Positions 1-6,328 of a DNA stretch of 14,623 nt are shown here, piece by piece. The notes under the pieces are model-generated. The model searched no databases and was not told where the DNA came from. It saw only the letters and a list, made by a program, of their open reading frames with translations. The stretch covers positions 1-14,623 of the forward strand of contig NZ_JAQIVI010000821.1 of NCBI RefSeq assembly GCF_028618695.1, read 5' to 3'. This DNA comes from Natrinema soli (GTDB lineage: Archaea; Halobacteriota; Halobacteria; Halobacteriales; Natrialbaceae). Numbering within the stretch: position 1 is the first letter of the stretch; each line of letters begins with the position of its first letter. Position numbers and translations under genes: made by a program.

Positions 1-434
1 GTCGCGGGCACGGCCGCGATCTCGGGCGCGGCGAGGATCCCGGCTGCGCTCTCGAGCAGTGCGAAGACGGGCAGAGACGCGTCGTAGTTGTCGAGTTCGT
101 CGACGAGCGCACGGACGTCGTCGGGCGAGTCGACTTTCGGGAGCATGAGGCTCTCGAGGGCGTCCTCGCCGTCACCGAGCAGCCCCTCGAGATCGTCCGC
201 TGGGGCTGTCCCCGCAGCCGCGTCGATCGCGTTGACCCGAACGCAGACCTCGCAATCGGGGTCGAAGTGGGGATCCGACAGCACGTCTCGAACCGTCTCG
301 CGGGCCTCGGCCTTGCGTTTCGGGGCGACGGCGTCCTCGAGATCGAAGACGATGACATCCGCGCCGGAACCGGGCGCTTTTCGACACATTTCGGGGCGAT
401 CGCCGGGGGTGAACAGGACACTTCTGCGGGCCAT
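1..434 (-). CDS. HpcH/HpaI aldolase / citrate lyase beta (CitE)-type CoA ester lyase, N-terminal part
   Basis: The gene runs off the left edge; about 144 N-terminal residues are visible. The family cleaves or forms C-C bonds in CoA esters such as malyl-CoA, citramalyl-CoA or beta-methylmalyl-CoA, using Mg2+ in a cytoplasmic TIM barrel. The N-terminus has the family pattern: RRSVLFTPGDRPEM (residues 3-16), then FDLEDAVAPKRKAEAR (30-45), VRVNAID (65-71, Arg66 a likely substrate ligand) and ALLESAAG (125-132, Glu128 a likely metal ligand). The ATG at 434 starts directly at the conserved N-terminus. A GGTTTTG box lies about 28 bases upstream on this strand, which fits a leaderless transcript. Haloarchaea use lyases of this family in the methylaspartate cycle, but the substrate cannot be set from this fragment. 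The C-terminal lid is outside the window. Confidence 0.88.
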   Translation of the reverse strand, partial: MARRSVLFTPGDRPEMCRKAPGSGADVIVFDLEDAVAPKRKAEARETVRDVLSDPHFDPDCEVCVRVNAIDAAAGTAPADDLEGLLGDGEDALESLMLPKVDSPDDVRALVDELDNYDASLPVFALLESAAGILAAPEIAAVPA

Positions 435-539
435 ACCGTTCGGTCGATCGTCCACGGACAAAACCGTTAGCTCGAGCGCGTGCAGCGAGAGAAAACGGAC
501 GAGTGGAGGCGGGATGGCCGGAACGGGGGAGGACTCGAG

Positions 540-752
540 CTACGTCGCTTCGAGGAGATCGGAGTGGGATCGCGACCGCCGGTCGACGGTCGTTCCACAG
601 TCGGGGCAGACGAGCAGTCGATCGCTCCCGGTCGTCGCGATGTCCCAGTCGTCGGGGAGGGGGCCCTCGTGACCGCACTCGGGGCAGAAGAGGACCATCT
701 TTCGCCGCTCGGGCGGCGGGTGTGAATCGTCGCGGTACGTGTAGGTTGACAT
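540..752 (-). CDS. Small CPxCG-type zinc-ribbon protein (70 aa)
   Basis: A 70-residue soluble protein with two zinc knuckles, CPECG (Cys23, Cys26) and CPDCG (Cys49, Cys52). Together these give the four ligands of one treble-clef or rubredoxin-like zinc ribbon. The first 18 residues are polar and the last dozen basic. Haloarchaea encode many such one-domain CPxCG proteins; where studied they affect stress response, motility or biofilm, and most have no known biochemical role. The ATG at 752 is chosen because it gives the complete two-knuckle protein and a weak CCTATTCAC box lies about 26 bases upstream. The gene stands alone between the CoA lyase, on the same strand 105 bases downstream, and the divergent aldehyde dehydrogenase. 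The specific role is unknown. Confidence 0.8.
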   Translation of the reverse strand: MSTYTYRDDSHPPPERRKMVLFCPECGHEGPLPDDWDIATTGSDRLLVCPDCGTTVDRRSRSHSDLLEAT

Positions 753-840
753 TGTCGTCGCTAGGGGCTCGACGTGAATAGGGGTTGTGTGAGACGAACG
801 ACCGTGACGAACCGTGACGCCCGTAGTGGGCAGCCCTGCG

Positions 841-847
841 TACTAAG
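841..847 (+). promoter_or_regulatory. TATA-like box of the aldehyde dehydrogenase gene
   Basis: TACTAAG is the only AT-rich run in the short upstream region. Its centre is about 28 bases before the GTG at 872, the normal archaeal TATA-to-start distance for a leaderless mRNA. It is too close to the alternative GTG at 857. Inferred from spacing only. Confidence 0.4.
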
Positions 848-871
848 CGGTTCGTCGTGGTTGGTCGCCAT

Positions 872-2272
872 GTGTCCATCGAGAGTACCAATCCGGCGAC
901 GGGAGACGTAGTCGATAGCTTCGAGGAGACGTCGGACGAGGAGCGAGACGAACGCGTTCGGCGGGCGAGCGAGACCTTCGAGGAGTGGAGCGAGACGCCG
1001 ATCGAGACGCGCCAGCGGCTCCTGGCGAACGCGGCCGACGTCTTGCGGGAGAACGAGGACGACTACGCCGAACTGATGACCGAAGAGATGGGGAAACCCA
1101 TCGGTCAGGCCCGCGACGAGGTCGAAAAGTGCGCGTGGGTCTGTGACTACTACGCCGAGACCGCCGCCGAACACCTGCAGGACGAGGTGGTCGCGAGCGA
1201 CGAGCGCGCGCGCACGGTCGTCGCCTACCAGCCGCTGGGGCCGGTGCTGGCGATCATGCCCTGGAACTTCCCCTTCTGGCAGGTGTTCCGCTTCGCCGCC
1301 CCCAATCTCGCCGCGGGCAACGTCGGCCTGCTGAAACACGCCTCGAACGTCCCCGGCTGCGCGCGGGCCATCGAGGACGTCTTCGAGGAGGCTGGCTTCC
1401 CCGACGGCGCGTTCACGTCGCTGCTGATCAGTTCCGACGAGATTGACGAAGTGATCGAAGACGATCGCATCGGGGGCGTCACGCTCACCGGCAGCGACGG
1501 CGCGGGTCGGGCCGTCGCCGAGACCGCCGGCAGCCAGCTCAAGAAAAACGTCCTCGAGCTCGGCGGCAGCGATCCCTTCGTCGTCCTCGAGGACGCGCCG
1601 ATGGACGAAACCGTCGAGACGGCGGTCCAGGCGCGACTCATCAACAACGGCCAGTCCTGCATCGCGGCCAAGCGCTTCATCGTGGTCGACGAGGTCTACG
1701 ACGAATTCGTCGACCGGTTCGTCGACGCGATGGACGAGCGGACCGTCGGCGATCCGATGGACGAGGGGACGGACATCGGCCCGCAGGCCCGCGAGGACCT
1801 CATGGAGGACCTCCACGGACAGGTCGAGGAGACGCTCGAGCAGGGCGGCGAACTCGAGCTCGGCGGCGAGCCGATGGATCGCGACGGGGCGTTCTACCCG
1901 CCGACGGTGCTCACCGACGTTCCCGAAAACGCGCCCGCGGACCAGGAGGAACTGTTCGGCCCCGTGGCCACGGTCTTCCGGGTCCCCGACGAGGAAGCCG
2001 CCATCGAGAAGGCCAACGACACCCGCTTCGGGCTCGGCGCGAGCGTCTGGACGGCGGACCTCGAGCGCGGCGAGCGCGTCGCCCGCCAGTTCGAGTCGGG
2101 GCTGGCGTTCGTCAACGAACTCGTGAAGTCCGATCCCCGACTCCCCTTCGGCGGCGTGAAGGATTCGGGCTACGGCCGAGAACTCGCGCGACACGGCATC
2201 CGGGAGTTCGTCAACACGAAGACGATCTGGGTCCAGCAGGACGCCGGTGAAGAGACCGACATGGTCGAATAA
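872..2272 (+). CDS. NAD(P)-dependent aldehyde dehydrogenase, succinate-semialdehyde dehydrogenase type
   Basis: A 466-residue cytoplasmic enzyme oxidising an aldehyde, probably succinate semialdehyde, to the acid with NAD(P)+. The catalytic set is complete: PWNFPFW with Asn132 (oxyanion), ELGG with the general base Glu229, and GQSC with nucleophile Cys263. The Glu-Cys spacing of 34 equals that of E. coli GabD. LKHASNVP and the C-terminal PFGGVKDSGYGRE also match semialdehyde dehydrogenases. The N-terminus SIESTNPATG is typical of the family. I chose the GTG at 872 over the in-frame GTG at 857 because homologues begin at SIxSxNP and a TATA-like box sits about 28 bases upstream. It is a single gene, divergent from the zinc-ribbon gene and convergent with the membrane protein at 2348. 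Related aldehyde substrates cannot be excluded. Confidence 0.93.
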   Translation: MSIESTNPATGDVVDSFEETSDEERDERVRRASETFEEWSETPIETRQRLLANAADVLRENEDDYAELMTEEMGKPIGQARDEVEKCAWVCDYYAETAAEHLQDEVVASDERARTVVAYQPLGPVLAIMPWNFPFWQVFRFAAPNLAAGNVGLLKHASNVPGCARAIEDVFEEAGFPDGAFTSLLISSDEIDEVIEDDRIGGVTLTGSDGAGRAVAETAGSQLKKNVLELGGSDPFVVLEDAPMDETVETAVQARLINNGQSCIAAKRFIVVDEVYDEFVDRFVDAMDERTVGDPMDEGTDIGPQAREDLMEDLHGQVEETLEQGGELELGGEPMDRDGAFYPPTVLTDVPENAPADQEELFGPVATVFRVPDEEAAIEKANDTRFGLGASVWTADLERGERVARQFESGLAFVNELVKSDPRLPFGGVKDSGYGRELARHGIREFVNTKTIWVQQDAGEETDMVE

Positions 2273-2347
2273 CTCGCGGTAGACAGTAGTTCGACGCCGA
2301 TTTTCGAACAGACTCGAGGACTGGCGCGGAGACAGCCTCCCCCTCAC

Positions 2348-2734
2348 TTACTCCGCGCGGGTGTCGCGGTAGCTGGCAATCGTTTCGGTGACGAGATAAC
2401 TACTGACTGCAAGCGCCATAACCGCGATTCCGATCGTACTGAGTGTGACGGTCGCGATCGTTCGGTCGCCGCCATAGACGAGCGCTCCGCCACCGAGTAG
2501 TCCGCCGAGCATCGCGACATAGCGCCACCGTGCCTCGACCGGAACCATTCCGTCGTCGCCCCGAAGGGCGAGATAGAGGTGTGCGCCGCCGAAAATAATA
2601 CCGTTGAAAAGCAGGGCCACTGCGATCGCAGCCGGTCCCGTCCCGACTCCCACATCGAAGTACGCAGCGACGAGCAATAGGAGGAACGCGACGGAAAAAG
2701 CGCCGATCTGGGCGGATAGCTCTCGAGAGACCAT
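2348..2734 (-). CDS. Hypothetical four-helix membrane protein (128 aa)
   Basis: I do not recognise a named family. The protein has four hydrophobic segments at about residues 8-26, 33-57, 69-87 and 93-114. A short charged loop (RGDDGMVPVEARWR) lies between helices 2 and 3, and the cytoplasmic-looking tail ends YRDTRAE. There is no signal peptide or metal motif. An in-frame start exists 57 bases upstream, but that extension is serine-rich and crosses the AT-rich promoter zone. The ATG at 2734 lies about 24-28 bases from an ATATTAG-like box and begins just before helix 1, so I prefer it. It follows the esterase gene on the same strand after a 175-base gap and is convergent with the dehydrogenase gene. 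Confidence 0.75.
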   Translation of the reverse strand: MVSRELSAQIGAFSVAFLLLLVAAYFDVGVGTGPAAIAVALLFNGIIFGGAHLYLALRGDDGMVPVEARWRYVAMLGGLLGGGALVYGGDRTIATVTLSTIGIAVMALAVSSYLVTETIASYRDTRAE

Positions 2735-2753
2735 AACGGATACTGATCCGGAA

Positions 2754-2764
2754 CTAATATCAAT
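2754..2764 (-). promoter_or_regulatory. TATA-like box for the membrane protein gene
   Basis: On the minus strand this reads TTGATATTAGT, 20-30 bases before the ATG at 2734 in otherwise GC-rich DNA. It fits a leaderless or very short-leader transcript and argues against the longer start, which it would overlap. Confidence 0.45.
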
Positions 2765-2909
2765 CTTATGAGAAAAGAGAGACGATTCCAAACCGGTCGC
2801 TCAGGTGTCGGAGAAACGGAGTGATACACGACCACTTGCGGCCGTTTCGTTCGAAAGTATAACCGAGTCGGAGAATCACGACAGCGCTGAACTGCGCTAT
2901 CGACGACTG

Positions 2910-4373
2910 TCAGACGCCCCAGGGGTACGTCTCCGGTGGCGTCTCGCCGCCCTCGATGTCGAACGGGTGGAGCGCCTCCGTCTCGTCGACGTGAACGAAC
3001 GCGTCGTACCGATCCGGCAGCACCGTCCGGACGTAGTTGCCGCCCTCGTAGTCGGGGTCGTAGACGACGCCGATCGCTCGGTGGCCGCGAGGATCCGCGA
3101 GCGGATCGACGTTCGCATCGCCTGCGACCCCGTATCCGCGATCGAATTCGAGGATCCCGTCTTCGAGGCCGGCCCGGTGAAACACGTCCTCGTAACTCCC
3201 CGCTTTCGCCTCGGGAACGGTCATCCGTTCCATCCGCGCGCCCCACTCGTCGCCGGCGACGACGGTTCCGCGGTGGGAGCCGAAGCCGACCGCAGCGACG
3301 TCCGAGTCGTCGTCGCAGACCTCCTCGCGAGCGAGCTGACCGAGATTGAGCTTGCCCCGGTCCTGCATCGTCGTCGCGCGAGCGTCGCCGACGTGCGTGT
3401 TGTGCGCCCAGACGATTCCCGGCCCGTCGTGGAACTCGAGTAGCCGCTCGAGCGTCTCGCTCATGTGGTGATCGCGGACGTTCCAGGACTCGCGCCCGCC
3501 GCGGGCCATCGCGCGGTAGTAGGACTCGGCGTTCTTCGCGACGAGCGCGTTCTGCTCGGCGGCGAAGTCGGCGAGCGGATCGTCGCCGTCAGCGGACTCG
3601 CTGCGGTCGTCCACGCGGTCAGCGTGACGCTCGGCGACCTCCTCGCGGAGTTCCCGCAGGACCTCGAGCACTTCATCCTCGCAGTCCTCGGGAACGAGCC
3701 GGATCGACGAGGCGTACTCGCGGGCGTCCTCGCCGTAGGGTTCGAAACAGTGGTAGGCGTCCCTGGCGCGGTCGGCCAGCTCCGGGTCCAGCTCTTGCAG
3801 GTAGTCGATCACGGCGGCCATCGACTCGTAGAGGCTGTAGACGTCGAGTCCGTAGAACCCCGCCCGCTCGCCGACAGGCCGGTCGGCGTTGTACTCGGCC
3901 AGCCAGTCGAGGAACTCGGCGACCTCCCAGTTGGCCCACATCCACGTCGGCCAGCGCTCGAAATCGGCGAGTACCGCACCGGCGTCGTCGGCCTCCGTTC
4001 GGCCCGTGACGTACTCCGTCACCTCGTAGCAGTCCGTCCAGTCGCCCTCGACCGCGACGAATGAGAAGTCATGTTCCTCGAGCAGGCGCGCCGTCAGCCG
4101 CGCTCGGAGCCGATAATACTCCGAAGTTCCGTGCGAGGCCTCGCCCAGCAAGACGACATCCGCGTCCGAGATCCCGTCGACGAGGCCGTCGAATCCGTCG
4201 TCGACCGCCGTTGCGCGCTCGACGACGGCGTCCGCCACCCGCTCCGGATCGGCGTCCGCCGTCTCGGATCGCTGTGCAGTCACGTGGCTCACCCACTCGG
4301 GGGTCGCGCTCGAGTCGGTTTCGGACTGGTCCTTGCATACGTCTGCGGGGACCGCAAGCGTTCGAATCTGCAC
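2910..4373 (-). CDS. Erythromycin esterase family hydrolase (PF05139-type)
   Basis: A member of the erythromycin-esterase/EreB-like superfamily, cytoplasmic with no signal peptide. Counting from this start, it keeps GEASHG (Glu78, His81), Arg90, VAVEGDW (Glu109), VRDHHM and WAHNTHVGD (His324, His327). The relative spacing of Glu, His, Arg and Glu (0, +3, +12, +31) and the HxxH pair equals what I recall for EreB Glu43, His46, Arg55, Glu74, His285 and His288, so it is probably an active hydrolase. A macrolide substrate is unlikely in an archaeon. The start is uncertain. The frame is open to GTG 4448, but the first 30 codons there are poor in GC3 and lack family similarity. GTG 4373 begins the codon-biased region, and GTG 4292 or 4283 would match EreB's length best. 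Confidence 0.85.
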   Translation of the reverse strand: MQIRTLAVPADVCKDQSETDSSATPEWVSHVTAQRSETADADPERVADAVVERATAVDDGFDGLVDGISDADVVLLGEASHGTSEYYRLRARLTARLLEEHDFSFVAVEGDWTDCYEVTEYVTGRTEADDAGAVLADFERWPTWMWANWEVAEFLDWLAEYNADRPVGERAGFYGLDVYSLYESMAAVIDYLQELDPELADRARDAYHCFEPYGEDAREYASSIRLVPEDCEDEVLEVLRELREEVAERHADRVDDRSESADGDDPLADFAAEQNALVAKNAESYYRAMARGGRESWNVRDHHMSETLERLLEFHDGPGIVWAHNTHVGDARATTMQDRGKLNLGQLAREEVCDDDSDVAAVGFGSHRGTVVAGDEWGARMERMTVPEAKAGSYEDVFHRAGLEDGILEFDRGYGVAGDANVDPLADPRGHRAIGVVYDPDYEGGNYVRTVLPDRYDAFVHVDETEALHPFDIEGGETPPETYPWGV

Positions 4374-4449
4374 ACGTTCGACTCCGCCGGCCGCTCGAGC
4401 GCCGGCCGGATCGCGTGTAGCCCACACATCGCTCGATCGCGGCACCACG

Positions 4450-4458
4450 TTTTTGTAG
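4450..4458. promoter_or_regulatory. TATA-like box between the divergent esterase and MaoC genes
   Basis: TTTTTGTAG is the only AT-rich run between the two genes. Its centre is 26 bases before the MaoC ATG at 4480, the leaderless distance. The minus-strand reading CTACAAAAAC could also serve the esterase, giving a start near 4427. Only the MaoC assignment is well supported. Confidence 0.5.
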
Positions 4459-4479
4459 GTACTGCGTGACTCCGGACCT

Positions 4480-4965
4480 ATGACGGGACTATATTACGAG
4501 GAGTTCGCCGTGGGCGAGACCATCGCCCACGAGCGCCGGCGGACGATCTCCGAGAGCGACAACCAGCGCTTTTGCGACATGACGATGAACCAGCAGCCCC
4601 TCCATCTCGACGGGGAGTTCGCGGCCGACACCGAGTTCGGCGAGCGGCTGGTCAACGGCCTCTACACGATGAGCCTGGCCGTGGGAATCTCGATCCCGGA
4701 GACGACCGACGGAACGATCGTCGCGAATCTCTCCTACGACGACGTCGAACACCCGAACCCGGTCTTTCACGGCGATACGATCCGCGCACAGTCGACGGTT
4801 ACCGACAAGCGCGAGACGAGCGACGGCGAGCGCGGGATCGTCACCATGCACGTCGAGGCGTTCAAAGCGAACGATCCGGACGAACCGCTCGTCTGCGAGT
4901 TCGACCGGACCGTGCTCTCGCTGAAACGCGAGCGCGCGGCCGACGACGGGGAAGAAACGCGATGA
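4480..4965 (+). CDS. MaoC-fold (hot-dog) dehydratase/hydratase
   Basis: A 161-residue single hot-dog domain of the MaoC type. These enzymes hydrate enoyl-CoA-like thioesters; relatives of this subgroup include mesaconyl-CoA hydratases. Visible features are FAVGETIAH (9-17), the overhanging-helix motif MNQQPLHLD (36-44), FGERLVNGLYT (53-63) and VFHGDTIR (94-101). At the position of the usual catalytic Asp of (R)-hydratases there is Asn37, while the partner His42 is kept at the normal spacing of five. From memory, MNxQPLH is shared by MaoC proteins found beside CitE-type lyases, so this looks like a subfamily trait rather than decay. A leaderless ATG at 4480 has a TATA-like box 26 bases upstream. 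Its TGA overlaps the next ATG (ATGA), so it heads a coupled operon with two PH-domain genes. Confidence 0.88.
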   Translation: MTGLYYEEFAVGETIAHERRRTISESDNQRFCDMTMNQQPLHLDGEFAADTEFGERLVNGLYTMSLAVGISIPETTDGTIVANLSYDDVEHPNPVFHGDTIRAQSTVTDKRETSDGERGIVTMHVEAFKANDPDEPLVCEFDRTVLSLKRERAADDGEETR

Positions 4966-5630
4966 GCACCGGAATCGAAACCGACAGCGTCGACACCGCC
5001 GACCTCGAGTGGCTCTCGCTGGACGGCGACGAGGCGATCGTCTGGGCCGGCGGTCCGGACCGGCGAACGCTCATTCCGGCGTTCGCGATCGGGATCCCGC
5101 TCGCGATCGTCCTGATCGGGATCGTTATTATCGTCAGCGAGTACCTCCGCGTGACCAACACCCACTACGTGGTGACGAACCGCGCGCTGTACAGAAAGAC
5201 CGGCGTGCTCTCGCGGGACGTCAAGCGGATCGAACACGAGAAGATACAGGACATCTCCTACAGCCAGAGCGCCCTCGGGGCCCATTTCGGCTACGGGACC
5301 GTCGAGGTCAGCACTGCCGGCGGTGCCGGCGTCGAAATGGCCTTCAAATCCGTGCCGGACCCGAAAGCCGTCCAGCGACGGATCAGCGAACGGGTCGACC
5401 GCGACCGCGGCGAGCCCGCGGACGGCCGCTCGAGCGAGGACGCGCTCGCGGCGATCCTCACCGAACTACGGGCGATTCGGGAGGCCGTCGAGGACGACCG
5501 ATTCGCTCGAGCGAACGGTGGCGACGCCGACGGAACCACCGATCGAACGGCCGACCGAAGCGACGATCGAACGGCCGATCGGAAAGACGATCGACGGAGA
5601 AACGAGTATGACACGAACGAATCCGTCTGA
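4962..5630 (+). CDS. Membrane-anchored bacterial PH-domain (bPH2/DUF304, YdbS-like) protein 1
   Basis: A 222-residue protein. Residues 1-35 are polar and acidic and include EAIVWAGGPDRR. One hydrophobic stretch (about 37-60) is followed by the PH-like domain (about 61-145) with the family signatures THYVVTNRALYRKTGVLSRDV, IEHEKIQDISYSQS and FGYGTVEVSTAG. A predicted helix follows (148-172), then a tail of Asp-Arg repeats (about 182-214). YdbS-like proteins usually have a two-helix hairpin before the domain; here only about 24 hydrophobic residues are present. Function is unknown, perhaps a scaffold at the membrane face. The start ATG overlaps the MaoC stop in ATGA, and the end overlaps the next gene by 23 bases, so the three genes are translationally coupled. 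The start is fixed by this overlap, because the frame upstream is basic shadow sequence. Confidence 0.85.
   Translation: MSTGIETDSVDTADLEWLSLDGDEAIVWAGGPDRRTLIPAFAIGIPLAIVLIGIVIIVSEYLRVTNTHYVVTNRALYRKTGVLSRDVKRIEHEKIQDISYSQSALGAHFGYGTVEVSTAGGAGVEMAFKSVPDPKAVQRRISERVDRDRGEPADGRSSEDALAAILTELRAIREAVEDDRFARANGGDADGTTDRTADRSDDRTADRKDDRRRNEYDTNESV
5541..5581 (+). repeat. 24-bp tandem repeat coding the Asp-Arg tail
   Basis: The 17-base run GATCGAACGGCCGACCG at 5541-5557 recurs at 5565-5581 with one change (C to T). The period is 24 bases, or eight codons, and a third partial copy (GATCG) follows at 5589. In frame it gives DRTADRSD, DRTADRKD, DRRR. The period is a multiple of three, so copy-number change would keep the frame. 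Confidence 0.75.
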
Positions 5631-6243
5631 TTCGATAGCGGAGTCGGTGGAGCCGTCCGACGCGACGCCCGCTCCTGGCGATCCGACGGCGGTCCCGGAC
5701 TGGCTCCCGCTCGAGTCAGAGGACGGCGAGCGGATCCGCTGGCAGGGAAGCCCGCGAATCCAGACCGTCCTGCCGTGGGCGGCGTTCGCACTCGTCGGAA
5801 CGGTGGCGGTGCTGGCCGCAGTCGCTACCGAGACGCTTCCATCCCTCGCGGCCGTCGGGATTCCGATCGTCGTCGCGCCGGCGCTGTGGCAGTACGCCCG
5901 CGTCTCGCGGACGACGTTCGTCGTCACGAATTCGGTGGCCGCGACCCGCCACGGCGTTCTCGGGGTCCGAGTCCGAACCGTCTCTCTCGAGCGGATCCAG
6001 AACACGACCGTCGAACAGGATCCGATCGGCCGGCTCGTCGGCTACGGCACCGTCACGATCGAGACGGCCAGCGGCTCGGAACTCGCCTTCTGGAACGTCG
6101 AGGAGCCGGCGCGGATTCGCGAGCGACTCGAGGCCGAACGAGAGCGCCTGACGGGCGGCGAGATTCCGGGCCGGCCCGAGCAGTGGGACGCGATCCTCGA
6201 GGAGGTGCGGGAGTGGCGACGCGTCCTTGAGCGGAGTTCGTGA
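5608..6243 (+). CDS. Membrane-anchored bacterial PH-domain (bPH2/DUF304) protein 2
   Basis: A 211-residue paralogue of the preceding protein. A polar N-terminus (1-50, including ERIRWQGSPR) precedes two transmembrane helices (about 54-72 and 79-97). The PH-like domain (98-175) carries TTFVVTNSVAATRHGVLGVR, SLERIQNTTVEQDPIGRLVGYGTVTIET and LAFWNVEEPARIRERL. The C-terminal helix has the acidic and tryptophan-containing EQWDAILEEVREWRRVLE. The paired genes recall YdbS/YdbT-type pairs, where both act at the membrane; biochemical function is unknown. The ATG at 5608 lies 23 bases inside the upstream gene and gives a natural N-terminus. Upstream extension in this frame is only antisense-like Arg/Pro-rich sequence. 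It is the last gene of the operon and converges on the lipoprotein gene 85 bases away. Confidence 0.85.
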   Translation: MTRTNPSDSIAESVEPSDATPAPGDPTAVPDWLPLESEDGERIRWQGSPRIQTVLPWAAFALVGTVAVLAAVATETLPSLAAVGIPIVVAPALWQYARVSRTTFVVTNSVAATRHGVLGVRVRTVSLERIQNTTVEQDPIGRLVGYGTVTIETASGSELAFWNVEEPARIRERLEAERERLTGGEIPGRPEQWDAILEEVREWRRVLERSS

Positions 6244-6328
6244 TCACGAGGAGGCTGTCAGCCGACCGGCCGTTTACAGCCACGAACGGGCGACAGTGTA
6301 CCGACGGTATCGATCCGACCGATTCGAG

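Noticed and set aside
857..871. Earlier GTG start for the aldehyde dehydrogenase
   Set aside because: The TATA-like box would be only about 13 bases away, and the extra five residues do not belong to the family N-terminus.
761..2347. 528-codon open frame on the minus strand opposite the aldehyde dehydrogenase
   Set aside because: It is the antisense mirror of a strongly GC3-biased gene. The sense protein has the full dehydrogenase catalytic set, and the antisense frame has no recognisable domain.
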